From Podochytrium sp. JEL0797 (Eukaryota > Chytridiomycota > Chytridiomycetes > Chytridiales > Chytriomycetaceae), in the NCBI GenBank assembly GCA_027596195.1, contig JADGJG010000017.1, positions 32,124 to 96,123 on the forward strand: a stretch of 64,000 bases of DNA. Reading direction: 5' to 3'. Of the stretch, positions 34,389-45,482 are shown one piece after another. The notes beneath the pieces are model-generated. The model did no database searches and had not been told where the DNA came from. It saw only the letters and a program-made list of their open reading frames with translations. The stretch's first letter is position 1; every line of letters starts with the position of its first letter. The position numbers were made by a program, and so were the translations under genes.

Positions 34389-34750
34389 GACTGACTTAAA
34401 TTTGAAATACATGGTTTGAAAAATAAAAGTGCGCTGGCTCGTGAACTCTCATTTTATATATATCAGCGAAGGGGAATGGAGTGGAGAGAGAATAAGAGAG
34501 AAAAAAAAATCTCGGATGTTCGGTTGAAGGGCAGGGCTCCGGTTACTCATTCTTTCGATGAGCTCGCTCGTCCTTCCTTTTCTTCCTTACATCATTTACT
34601 CGCCAAAAACAAAGGAGAGTTATGTTTGTTTCGTTTGTCTCATTTCGTTGTTAACCTTGATCAACTCAGAAATTGATTTTGAATGGAATTGTACCGAAAA
34701 AAGTCATCAACCTGCCATTCTCCCCACAACTGCAGAAAATTACTCGAGAA

Positions 34751-35587
34751 ATGCGCAGAGCCTCCATCACCCTTCTTGTCCTTGCGGCAGCCACGATCCA
34801 AGCAGCACCCGTTGCCCTCCACGACAAGCGCCAAATCATTGAAATCATTGAATTGCCTGCTCAAATTCAGGCTCAAGTGATAGTCATTGGAGGTGGCCAA
34901 AAACCCGTGATTCAGCAGCAGACCGTCCGCGTTGTGCAGCAGCAAACACAGCAAACCGTTCCCGTCATTCAGCAACAAACCACAAGGGTGCAGGGTCAAA
35001 TCCTGGTTCCCTCTGTCATGAATACCAAGCAAACCGTTGTGTTGAACGGTGGCGCACCGATTCAGGCTGGAACAATCACGATTCCACAAGTCAAGAATTC
35101 GGGGGCACCACCCACTGTTTTGACCAACGGCAAACCTGTCACCGAAACTACCGGTACCACAGGTACCACTGAAAAAACGGGGCAGGTCGTATTGCCGCCC
35201 AAGACGAATGGGGACGCGCCACCCAAGGCGAATGGTGGAACGATTGAGACTGGGACACCCATCAACAAACCTGTGGAAGGAGGTGGGAAGCCTGCTGGGA
35301 CAACTGGCGGTGCTCCGCCCCGAAACTCGCCTGTCCCATTGGGTGCACCTGTTCAAAACCCTCAAGCTACCCCTGTTGCTGGAGGAATCAATGCGCCTCC
35401 TGCCATATATAGTCAGACTGCCCCAACTCAGGCAGGAAACAACAAGGCAGCTGCACAAACAGGTGCTCCGGCCGGCCAACCACTTCCGATTTCACTGCCA
35501 AACCAAGCTCCTGTCCCGGGACTAGCGGTGAACCCGAATGCTCCCCCAAGACCTCTGCCGAACGCGGCACCGATTGGACAACGATAA
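34751..35587 (+). CDS. Secreted Gln/Pro-rich protein with KR-Q processing site (tandem copy 2)
   Basis: A single exon of 278 residues. The signal peptide MRRASITLLVLAAATIQAAP is followed by HDKRQIIEIIELP, conserved with copy 1. Then come IQQQ/VQQQ repeats, TTRVQGQIL (conserved), and long Thr/Gly/Pro/Asn-rich stretches including GAPxxKP-type units. It is longer than copy 1 by expansion of the low-complexity middle. The 75 bp before the ATG also resemble those of copy 1. It could be an extracellular matrix or adhesive component of zoospore or cyst; this is inference only. Confidence 0.7.
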   Translation: MRRASITLLVLAAATIQAAPVALHDKRQIIEIIELPAQIQAQVIVIGGGQKPVIQQQTVRVVQQQTQQTVPVIQQQTTRVQGQILVPSVMNTKQTVVLNGGAPIQAGTITIPQVKNSGAPPTVLTNGKPVTETTGTTGTTEKTGQVVLPPKTNGDAPPKANGGTIETGTPINKPVEGGGKPAGTTGGAPPRNSPVPLGAPVQNPQATPVAGGINAPPAIYSQTAPTQAGNNKAAAQTGAPAGQPLPISLPNQAPVPGLAVNPNAPPRPLPNAAPIGQR

Positions 35588-35843
35588 AGAAAAACAAACC
35601 CCTTGCAAGGAATTCGATAAAAACTAATATTGAAATAAAACTCTTACGCTGGTCGTAACTCTTAATAATCGATTGAAACTATTAACGCTACAAGGTTTTC
35701 TGTCGCCCGATTCCTCTTGTTGTCAGTGTGTGTCGTCTTGAGTCTTCGTGGACGCCACTGTGCTTTCATTCATTTGCCCGAGTGTTCCAGCATTCATTCA
35801 CTTGCCTTCTCCAACTCACACATTACTGAAAAAGGAACCCCCA

Positions 35844-36307
35844 ATGGAAACGGCGACGAGAAACTGCACCTGCGGTGCTTCGTGTACTTGTACTGGAAAC
35901 TGCACGTAAGGAGAGCCTTCAAAACGGAAGCAGAATTGGCCCGCACCCTTCCTAATTTTCGTTCCTGATGACAGATGCGATAAGACTGCTACTGCTGGGA
36001 AGCCAGCCTGCGCATGCGGCGTTAGTCGTTCTCACTCTTTCAACTTGTCATGGTATTTAACAATCTTGCGACGCACAGGGAGATTGCAAATGCACGGCCA
36101 ACGGAAAGGAATGCACTTGTGGCACCAAATCTGCCACCCCCGCCAAAACGGGCTGCGGAAGCTCGACTTGTGGATGTGGATCCGACTGTCAGGTATGAAT
36201 GTGTCCTCTGTTTTTTTGACTCGTGCTCGTGCATCGGGTGGTTTTGATATTCACCGGGAATTCAATCCAAAATACGACAGTGCCCTGCTGGAGCTTGCAA
36301 ATGCTGA
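35844..36307 (+). CDS. Metallothionein, Cys-Xaa-Cys rich, four exons
   Basis: Exons 35844-35905, 35975-36020, 36079-36192 and 36281-36307, all GT-AG and frame-consistent, give 82 residues with 19 cysteines, nine of the spacings being Cys-Xaa-Cys (NCTCGASCTCTGNC, CKC, CTC, CGC, CQC, and a final CKC). There are no aromatic residues and few hydrophobic ones, as in classical metallothioneins. The protein should bind Cu(I), Zn(II) or Cd(II) through thiolate clusters in the cytosol. Each exon carries its own cysteine cluster, so introns separate metal-binding modules. The gene is easily missed because no exon is longer than 114 bp. Metal-responsive elements were not identified. Confidence 0.85.
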
Positions 36308-36587
36308 TTCTCTTTTGATGCGATTGTTCAATAAATGTTTATAAACCGAAAAATTCATCCTCTCCCTCTTGGTGTGGCTGTCTGACTTCATTTTGATTTC
36401 TCAGACAATATGAGCAAGCTTTCGAAGCAACAACGATTCTATTCGCAAAAGGTTTTATGACGTGCAGAGCAATTTCGTGGGATCGGGTCTGCGTTCTCGG
36501 GCATTACAAACGCGCCAATAGCGGGTAAAGAATGAATGATTGATCTTCGAGAAACCATTTATAACTTCTGGAGAAAACGCAAAGCCG

Positions 36588-38363
36588 TTATTCCACCTTC
36601 GCTTTTCCTTTAACACTTCCATTCGGCACAATAAAGTGCATCGAAACCGCCAGCAGTCCAATCGCCATGGATCCAATGCCATACGATGATGGACTTCCAA
36701 GCACCCAGTAAGCTGAGCACGCAAACAGAGGTCCCATCGAGCGTCCGCTGTTGTGCCGAAACCGAAACGCAATCAGCTTGATTCGAGAGACGCAAAATTA
36801 AAGAGAGGAAACTTACAGCTGTCCCGCACTCCTGAATTGTCCGAGGATTTTCCCCTGGTTTGTCGAAAGTCCCTTGGGAGCCTCGTCAAGAGGGTTCAGT
36901 TTCGTTCCGCTGATGGTCAAACTCGCCAGAGAAGTCAGCGTCGTGACCACCGTTCTACAAACACAAGAATAAGTTTCCCATCTGCATCACCGTCAAAATA
37001 CAACAATTACCCGCTCGTGAACGCCAAAAACACGGCTCCCACATAAATCCACACCACCCCCTGCTCCCCGACAGCCAACTGCCCAATCACCCACAACCCC
37101 ACACAACAGCTCGCCATCCCTTGCACAACAATCGTCTTCTCAGTCACAACCTTGTGTGCAAACCGTCTCACATACCCGCCCTGCACACACGCGCTCACAA
37201 TTCCCATCAACCCGAGATATTTGCCCTGCTGCGCGTGAGAAAATTGGAACCGATCATACGTGAGGAAAGTGAGAGTGAATTCCATGCCGCTAAAGAAGAA
37301 GAGGAACAGAAAGTGGTACAGCGAGAGAAGTGTCAGTGTCTGTTCGGCCTTCTTTTCGTCCATCACGGGAACAGCGGCGGCTGCATCCAAAGCGGCTTGC
37401 TTCTTTTTGGCCGCTGCTGTGCGTGTGAGGGCTGGAGACACGGAGTCCGATTTCACGTCGACTGTGGACGGCGCGTCTTTTTTGAATCCCAGGGTTTCGG
37501 GGAGGAATGCCGCCATATAAGCCGTTTCGATCACAATGAGGACGAGCGCAAAGATAGCAGGAGACGAAAAGGAGTTGATTCCGTAGGAACGGAGGAATGG
37601 AAATGATTCGAGCAGATCGATGGAGGCAAAGTACGCGCCGATGGGTGGACCAACAGTGAATCCGAGCGAGAATGCGATTCCGACGAGAGCCTTCACGCGA
37701 ATTAATTACCATTTGAGAAAAGGAAGGCAGAAACAACTCACCAAACCACGCGAACGTGTCTCGGGAGTGGTAATATCCGAGATCATAGCGATCGACATTT
37801 GAACGTTTCCTTCCGTCAGCCCGCCAACTACTCTCGACAAGACAAAGATGAAGAATGACTTTGAAAAGATCCACAGGAGCATCGAGAGGGCATTTCCAAT
37901 CTTGTGGTCGAAAGTGAAACGTTAGCTTCAAAATAGAAGCGGTAACCACTTGGTTTCTTACCATGCTCATCAGCAGCACATTCTTGCGGCCGTACTTGTC
38001 GCTCAGACTGCCAATCACGGGGCTGCTGACAAACTGGAGAAACGAGAACAGACTGCCGATGAAACCCCCAAAGAGCACAATATCGAGCCGGGATCCCGTC
38101 ATCCCCAGCGACTCGCGGAACCGTCGCACCAACACGAGTATCGCATAGTAGAACGAGTCCTGTGGTAGTAACTAGTCAACAGGAGTCACTATTTCTTCGT
38201 TTGAACTCACCGGGTCCTGCCCGTCTTGGTCGTCATAATACGCAATAATGCGAGGGAACAGCGGGAGAATGATGGTGAAGGCAAGAATGTCAATCAGCAA
38301 GGCCACGAATATGACCCCAAGCGACTTCTTGACGAACGCTTCTCGAACGGAGGATTCGGTCAT
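36588..38363 (-). CDS. MFSD10/TETRAN-like major facilitator transporter
   Basis: Exons 38363-38211, 38159-37962, 37900-37742, 37690-37011, 36954-36817 and 36747-36588 give 495 residues. About 12 hydrophobic segments, motif A as GSLSDKYGRK, and RGLALVGIAFSLGFTVGP after TM4 match the MFSD10/tetracycline-transporter-like group. The first exon encodes TM1 with ALLIDILAFTIILPLFP. A cytosolic loop of about 70 residues with Ala/Lys-rich helix lies between TM6 and TM7. Animal MFSD10 is an organic anion efflux protein; the fungal substrate is unknown. It is divergent from the small acidic gene at 38595 (231 bp apart). Confidence 0.85.
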
Positions 38364-38594
38364 TTTTGATTTGATTTTTGTTTTTTGGCGAACTTTGGTT
38401 GGTTGCAAGTTTGCCCGACGCAAACCCCATGGTGATGAACGCGAAATCAAAATCGGGATCGTGTTTGGGCTGATTTTCTTCCTTAAATGTCTTCTATGCA
38501 ATTGAAAATTCCATGCGGAATCCGTTTCCTTCCAGAACAAACAGAACAAAAAAGCTCCTTCCTTCTGTGCCTCCGAAGCACCGAACCGCGTTCA

Positions 38595-39168
38595 ATGCCA
38601 AACCCGTGAGCAACATTGCCAAACTACTTCCCCACTTGCCTTATTCACGTTGATTTAATTCTTCTCTTGGAAACCCAGACCGCCAGATGTGTCCGACCAT
38701 AGTGTCCCCATTATCAAACCTAAAAGTAGCTCGCGTCGCGTCTCCGTCTCCAAGCAAATGATAACCCCCAATACCGAACCCAACAAATCCCGAATTTCGG
38801 CAGCCAGCAAGAACCATCAAGCCGTCAAGGGCGACATGACGGACGCAAAGGAAGGCATGCTTGCCCTCTTTGGCGACAAGGACGAATACGAATACGTCGA
38901 GCACGTCGAGCACTCCAAAAAGGACAAGAAATCCGAGCGGCTGATTAACCAGATTGTATCAAAGAATGGCGTGAAAGATGGAGTGAGTGTGTTGCTCGGG
39001 GATAACGATGCCGATTATTCGGACCCGCCGTCACAACAGCATCGGCATGAAGAGCCTGTGCGGAAGAAGACAATTTCGTCGCAAGCCAAGTTTATGAAGG
39101 AGGTCATTACGGGAGGAGTCAGGGATGGCGTAGAAGCATTATTTGGACACGATGAAGAAGCAGAATGA
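38595..39168 (+). CDS. Small acidic protein with three DGV-xx-LFG repeats
   Basis: A tiny first exon (38595-38605, 11 bp: MPN plus two bases) is spliced over a 73-bp intron to exon 2 (38679-39168), giving 166 residues. The family is not recognised. Three spaced repeats stand out: AKEGMLALFGDKDEYE, VKDGVSVLLGDNDADY and VRDGVEALFGHDEEAE, each a short amphipathic helix followed by an acidic cluster. The rest is basic/Ser-rich and probably disordered. The 3' end converges on ATG13 with 43 bp between stops. The tiny exon is inferred from frame and splice signals. Confidence 0.55.
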
Positions 39169-39211
39169 AAGAAACGCGTTGGGTCTGTGCCAGCGGGAGA
39201 AATATATACGT

Positions 39212-42200
39212 TTACAAACACCCCTGCTCTTCATATTCCTCCTCCTCCTCGTCATCATGCGTATCCCACGTATACTCCCCCCTCGCCAACCCTCGCCTCA
39301 CAAACGGCACTTCCACTGGTGCCGACCCAAACCGTCCCCCAAGTTTCCCCACCCTCCCCGCAACAGCCGAAACACCTTCACTCACCGCCGCCTTCGACCC
39401 CCCCCCACCTCCTCCACTCAGCCCGTTCCCGATGCTATTCCTCCTGGCCACCCCAACCGTCTCCACAGGACCCACCGACACAGCCCGATCGACACTCGCT
39501 CCACGCGGAGGCTGTTGAGACCGCAAACTCGTGCTCAACGAGGATGAAGCAACACCTTGTCCGACCGTTCCACTGCCTCCACCCACCGCCACCGCGTGAA
39601 TCGGCAACGCGGGGCTCTGCGTTCTCATCACCTCGTCTGGACCCATCACACCCGCACTACTGCCCGTGCTGCTTAAATTGCTCGAAGTGCGATCGCTGTT
39701 GAACCGTCCCGCAGGGTCCGCAACGGGGAAGAACCCGCTGCTCACGCGTGCGGGTTCTAATACTGCGGCGGGGAACTTGAGTGGGCGTGTCCATCGACTC
39801 GACGTGGGAGGAGCGTCTGTGTTTGCGGGTGGAGGCCTTTGCGGGACGCGTTCCCTCGCTGCGGTGGGGTCGCCATGTTCTTCTGGGATCGGAGACGCGA
39901 TGGCGGGCGCGGTGGCGGCGGAGGAGGAGGACGAGTCGTCGCCGCTTTCGCTCATGACGGTGCTGAGGACGGAGACTTGGTGGAGTGAGCTCGGGCGGCG
40001 GAGAATGGGTTTGTCGTGGTAATGGGATAGAGTGGGCGGTGTGCTCGCACGGATAAGGGGTGTGCTGCCGCGGTGAAGGATATCAAAGTGTTTGGGGCTT
40101 GCGCCATGGGGCGCAACGTGGAGTGGTTGAGCTGGTGCGGGCTTTGAAGGGGTGGTGGGGGAGGTTGTGAATAGAACGGGGGGTGGTGGCGGGGTCGCGG
40201 TGCGCGCGCTTCCTACACCAGGTTCCGCCGAGGCGCGACCGCCCGTTGCTGTGGTCAGAGAATGGGAGAATTCGTGGTACGAGTCTTTCAACTGCTTGAA
40301 TTTTGCGAGACTCTGAATCTAAAAACGCGTAGTGTGTCAGTGCCCTTTGAACACACAATCCCAACAAACACCAAACCTTGGTCCCTTTCTTCAACCCACC
40401 AGAAACCTCACTCCCCTCCATCAACAAACCACCTTTCCCTCGACTCCCTGCCGCTAAACTCCTCCTCCGACTGTCCACCGTCTTCAAAAACTCGCCCAAC
40501 TCACCCACCACCGCGCCCGCATGCTGATACTGCTGCAACCGACTCCCCACCCCTCCTCCTCCGCTCCCCAACGAAGACCCCGACTGCTGCTGTTGACCCG
40601 AACCCACCACAACACGCGTAACGTACGGCGGCGGAGTTTGCGCGCCAAACGCGGCCGCTGCGGAAATCATCACCTGCGGGTTGAAACTCGGCGAATGGCT
40701 GAGAGATGTGCTGAAGGGCGTTCGGGGTGGTGTGCTGCTGGGTACGTGGAGAGATGAGCGCGAGAGGGTTGGATCCGAGACGCGTTTGTTGAGGATGGTG
40801 GTTGTGAAGGAAGGTGGGAGAGTCGTGCGTGGGAAGGTGATGGAGTGGCGGTGGGAGAGGGTCGAGGTTGCAGAATGGGTGGAAGAGATGGAAGTTCCGT
40901 ATCGTTGAATCTGATTTCTAAGTGTGAGCTTGCGTTGATAACTTTGGACAAAAGCAATTCTCCGCCCACCTTCCCACCAGCAGCATTCTTCTCCCCACCA
41001 CCAACCCCATACACATGAAACGGCGGACTCTCCTCCATCCCTCCAAACACATCCTCCATACTCCTCCACTCCGCTTCCCCACCACCACCACTCGCAACAG
41101 ACCCCCGCGGCTTCACACTAAACGGCAACCCACCCCCCGTCTGTTTCACACCGTCAAACATCCCCATCGCAATCGCATCCGTGAGTCCGCTCGCGCTGCT
41201 GGTGCCCGCGGCACCTGCGCCGTAACTCCGTGGGAAGGACGAGCCGCTGAGAGAGAATGCTGGGGATGCTGCGCCGATGCGTGTCGAGCCGATGGAGCCG
41301 ACGGGGGTGGCAGCGCGGTGGGTGATGGGGACTCCGCCAGTTCCCGTTTGCGGGAAACTCGGACGTCCCATGGCGCCCAAACTTCTCGGGGAGGTCCCTG
41401 TGGCGATTGGGGTGCTGGTTCGGAGGGAGGAAGGGCGGTGCATTGTGGAAGAAGATTTGATGGGGTGAGTGGAGGAATGGTCTTCACGGAGCAGGTGGTG
41501 CAGGCTGCCAGGTTTTGAAGGCATGGTGGAGAAATAGTTGGAATCGTTGGAAGGCGTGCTCGTGCGGGTTGGAGGGGAATCGGAGTGCGAAATAGCGAAA
41601 TCGCATTCGGTGCGGTACATGACATGTAGGCTCACGGTGCTAGATAGCGGAGCAAGTGTCAAAACAAAAACACGTGTCGCGGAAATAGCAAAACACAGCC
41701 GACGAACCCGATGGAGGTTTCCAAGCTCCCAAAATTATATTCTCCCATGCCATTTCGCGAGTCTTTGGTATGCAGTTGATCTGCAATTGACAGCCGCGCG
41801 AGAATCAGGAATTTGGAAAAATTTACAGGCAAACAACGAAATTCTCACCCAACCCAGCCTCATCCACAGGCATCGCGCGACTCGATGACAGCCTGTAACC
41901 TATTTTGAGCATTGGAGACTCGGTGGTGGAGGCAGGATTGGACTTTGCGAGTTTTCGAAACAATCTGTGCGCCGGAAGGAGACGGACGTGGGAATATAAC
42001 GAGCGAAAGAACATGACGCATTTCTTGTACATGACGGGGGTATCAGGTGGGAAAGTTGGCGGGGGTTGCCTTTTTCGAGAGGGTCATCAAAAATTCTGAT
42101 GAAATTCGAAGGAGAGGCCGTCAAAGACTCACAAGAGGGTCAATTGCCATGATTCCAATAGTATACGCTTCTTTTTAACGTCAAACTCGGCGCCCGTAAT

Positions 42201-42646
42201 CGGGTCGAAGGACGTTCCGCAAAGGCTTTGAAATGAAATCCTGTGCCACCTCATCGAAACTTGGTCACGGAGCATCAACTGGAGCTGATCTGAGTCGTAC
42301 AGATCTGAAATGTCGAGATAGATATCGAGAATCATGGGCTGGATGGGAGCCGAGGGAGTAGCGATCATTGATTTCCAGAACTTGAGCTCTGAACGCAGCG
42401 GGTCGTGATCGGGGGTATCGATGTTGAACTGGTTGAAGAGTGAGAAAGGCAACGAAGAGAGAATGAATCAATAGAGACCCATTTGTTTGCCGTTCCACTG
42501 GTGGCTGTTTTGCATCTCGCCTGGACAACAACGTTGGCAACCTTCGCAAACAGCTGCTGAAGCACGGCCTCGTCGCTGGTCTTGAGATTGTTTGTTGAGA
42601 AGTTGGACGAAGTCACCGACGAGGCGAGTTTTGCGCGGCGGTCCAT
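39212..42646 (-). CDS. ATG13: Autophagy-related protein 13
   Basis: Seven exons: 42646-42479, 42428-42133, 42069-41849, 41780-41708, 41639-40970, 40910-40377, 40318-39212; about 1022 residues. The first about 250 residues follow the ATG13 HORMA domain: KVANVVVQARC, LDIYLDISDL, ILLESWQL, YKKCVMFFRSLYSHVRLLPA, LKIGYRL and SLHVMYRTECDFAISHSDS. The remaining about 750 residues are Ser/Pro/Gly-rich and disordered, as in fungal ATG13, where they carry Atg1- and Atg17-binding and TORC1 phosphorylation sites. ATG13 is the regulatory subunit of the Atg1 kinase complex that starts autophagy. The intron between exons 5 and 6 (59 bp) and the donor GTCTCT after exon 1 are the least certain. The start codon is 16 bp from the divergent prefoldin gene. 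Confidence 0.86.
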
Positions 42647-42662
42647 TCGAATTCGAAAGAAA
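42647..42662. promoter_or_regulatory. 16-bp gap between divergent ATG13 and prefoldin starts
   Basis: Only 16 bp separate the two start codons, so each promoter must extend into the other gene's coding sequence or first intron. If either start is further downstream the gap would widen. No TATA-like element is visible. Confidence 0.5.
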
Positions 42663-43507
42663 ATGCAGAACAAAATGGTTCATCTCGTTCGCTTCGATTC
42701 ACTCACACTCCCGCCCTCTCAACCTGCTACTCTTCACTACTAACACCCTTATTATCAGTTGCAAGAAGAAAACGCCCCCGACGACGAGGTCGAAGTCACC
42801 TGGCAGGACCAGCAGAACATCAACCAGTTCGCCAAGCTCAATACCAAAATGAGCGAGCTGGAGGACGAGTACGATGAGAAGAAGGTACTTGTTGAATGAG
42901 CATCGAATAGGGACCCGCATGCTGTTGGTTGCTGGCGAATCGACGTTTCGAGTTAGTAGAGTCCGGGCTTCGAAACCTCGTTTCCACCCCCCCTCGAGGG
43001 TTCGCATTCTCGAAATCGCCTGCGAATTCTCAAGATTCATTGATTCCTGCGAATCCTCTTGTCTCTGATGGATCGCCCGGATTTGAATCGCATCCAAGAT
43101 GTCGCGAAAACGGATTCGCGAGTTTCCCCTCCCTGCCCATCTACTCCCACAAACTCAACGAGCCTTCTCAACGAATACCCCACCAAAATAGAAAGACAGA
43201 GAATACCTCGAAGATCTGGAACAAGAGCTCGAACTCGCTGACGAAGATGAGCCCGTTCGATACAAGATTGGCGATTCCTTCATCCACATGACTTTGGTGA
43301 GAGGCCTTTTCGAATTGGATTTCTCGAATTTCTTATTCTGTATATTTTCAGGAAACCGCTCAATTGCGAGTTGTGGCTGACAAGGATCAAGTTGTGGCCG
43401 AGATTGAAGGATCCAAAACTGAAATGGACGACTTGCAAACCGAGATGGATGCGTTGAAAAAGGTTCTCTATGCGCGTTTCGGAAAGTCCATCAACCTTGA
43501 AAAGTGA
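42663..43507 (+). CDS. GIM3: Prefoldin subunit 4
   Basis: Exons 42663-42677 (five codons), 42759-42884, 43192-43296 and 43352-43507 give 133 residues. Conserved beta-type prefoldin features are EVTWQDQQNINQFAKLN, LADEDEPVRYKIGDSF and the closing YARFGKSINLE. The protein is two long coiled-coil helices joined by a short beta hairpin. Prefoldin delivers unfolded actin and tubulin to the CCT chaperonin. Intron 1 has a consensus branch site (CTAAC) and intron 2 is long for this window (307 bp). The five-codon first exon is placed by the frame and by the only in-frame ATG. Confidence 0.9.
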
Positions 43508-43608
43508 TTCAGAAATAAAAGCGAATTCATGGCGATTTATTATGGCTTGCGTCGATTCAAATACACAGACACGCACAAATGCTCTATGAGCAGATAAATA
43601 ACAACTCT

Positions 43609-44336
43609 TCACTCCTTTCCAAACGACTTGAAGCGCGATTCGATCGGCGCGGGAACCTTGTCGGGCAACGCGGCTCCCTCGGGGATTCCACCGAAAGGAA
43701 TCTGAGCCACGAGCTTCCAAGAGGATGGAATTCCGTACGCCTTGGCTGCGTCTTCCTCGACGTGTCTTTGTTGGTGCTACAAAAAACGACGCGCGATTCA
43801 GCACGAAACGACGAGACGCGCGCGCCAAAAAACAAACCTGCAATGACGCTCCCATCCCAGCCTCCGCCAGCAAACTCCAGATTGTGAACTGCAAGATTCC
43901 ACTTCCGTGCTTCTGCCACTCGGTCAATGAGTCATGGAGGGGAGGGAATTTCTGTTGGAACCCGGCAATCACAGAGTCGTCTTCGTAGATCAGAACCGTT
44001 CCGTACCCAGACGAGTAGTTGGCAATGTTGCCCAATGATTTTTGGAGCTGATAAATACAAGCGTTATTTGGTGTGCTAGCAAAAAGCGCCCTTCACACTC
44101 ACATGCTCGCCCGTCTGGCTCTTTGCCACATTCGTTCTCACCATGTCCCAGAACTTGGCGTGTTCCTTTTTCAGAAGCAAAACGGCGCGCGAGGATTCCG
44201 AACTGAATGCCGAGGGGGCTTGGTTCACGGCGAGTTTCACCAAGTCTTCGAGCTGTTTGTCGGTCAAAAGGGACACGGGTGTCGTGACGCGGTGCGATCG
44301 GCGGGTGTGGAGGAGTGTTTGGAAGGCGGTGGTCAT
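43609..44336 (-). CDS. Nitroreductase family protein, FRM2/HBN1-like (tandem copy 1)
   Basis: Exons 44336-44103, 44047-43838 and 43776-43609 give 203 residues. The family pattern is clear: RRSHRV near the N-terminus (FMN phosphate contact), VNQAPSAFSSESSRAVLL, GTVLIYEDDSV, WSLLAEAGMGASLQHQQ and FGGIPEGAAL. These fungal FMN-dependent enzymes reduce nitro-aromatics or quinones with NAD(P)H and influence lipid and nitrosative-stress responses in yeast. No targeting signal is visible. It lies directly downstream of a paralogue on the same strand, with 140 bp between. Confidence 0.87.
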
Positions 44337-44476
44337 TTTGGGGTGAAGATCTGGGAGTCACAGGCGGTCGCGTTTTTTGAGTATTTTTGGCGGTTTGAAA
44401 TCGGGGTTGAAGCCCCCAGAACGCGGTCAATTTCAAATTATTCTTTTATTGCCTTTTTCCACCTTCATATCTAAAT

Positions 44477-45233
44477 TCAATGCTTTCCAAAAGACCTAAA
44501 CCGCGTCTCGATCGGCACAGGCACCTTCTTAGGCAACGCACTCCCTTCCGGAATCCCACCGAAAGGAATCTGCGCAACGAGTTTCCAAGTCTCGGGAACC
44601 CCATACGTCACTGCCACATGCTCTTCCACAAACTTTTGCTGGTGCTGCAGCGAGGCGCCGAGCCCGGCTTCCGCGAGTAAACTCCACACAACGAATTGGA
44701 GGATTCCGCTGCCGTGATTCTGCCATTCGGACAGGAGGTCCTTGAGGGGTGGGAGTTTGGATTGGAGAGACTCGATGGACGTGCTGTCTTCATAGATGAG
44801 GACGGTGCCGTATCCGGATTGGTATCCGGAGAATTTGGTAAGGGAACCTTCAAGCTGAGGATGAAACGACATGAGTATTCTGGGGCAATGAACTGAACCA
44901 ACTCACGTGTTCCCCCTTCTGAGTCTTGGTCACATTCGCTTTGGCCGTCTCCCACAACTTGACGTGCTCCTCCTTGAGCAACAAAACGGCGCATGAGGAT
45001 TGCGAGTCGAAGGCGGAAGGCGCCTGGTTCAACGCGGTCTGAACCAACTTCTCGAGTCGATCATCGGACAGAATGGATGTAGCAGTGGTCGCACGGTGGG
45101 AGCGGCGGGTGACAAGGAGTTGCTCAAATGCCGTGGGTGTGGGTGTGACAGGGCTCTGGGCGTTAGCGGATTTGACGGCATTGTGAGAAGAAGAAGCGGC
45201 GGAATCCATATTGGAAGAAGCGGCGGAATCCAT
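44477..45233 (-). CDS. Nitroreductase family protein, FRM2/HBN1-like (tandem copy 2)
   Basis: Exons 45233-44907 and 44854-44477 give 234 residues. It is closely similar to copy 1 (RRSHRATT, LNQAPSAFDSQSSCAVLL, WSLLAEAGLGASLQHQQ, FGGIPEGSAL) but lacks the intron that interrupts copy 1 after LQ and has an extra N-terminus with a short tandem repeat (MDSAASSNMDSAASS). The extra N-terminus is Ser/Ala-rich and might be a weak targeting sequence. Function as for copy 1. Confidence 0.87.
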
Positions 45234-45482
45234 ATTGGAAAGGGAAAAGAGGGTTTTCTGTTGCCAAAATACGGGACGGCTGTTTAATTTATAGCAGAAT
45301 GGGGTCGATTCGAAAATCACGCAATCTCTCATACAAATTTGTCAGCCCAATTTTCAATCAGTTGTAACATGAAATGATAACAGATATTTTAAGTAGGTAC
45401 CTAGCGTGGATGGTGGCTTTAAGATTCCACCGTAAGATACCCAACAATAAATATCTCCCCAAAAATCGATCCCCCGATTTTT

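Noticed and set aside
39212..41662. Large Ser/Pro-rich minus-strand frames as one or more separate genes
   Set aside because: The frame at 41639 begins with SLHVMYRTECDF, a conserved ATG13 block, and joins four upstream exons of the HORMA domain in phase, so these frames are the disordered tail of ATG13.
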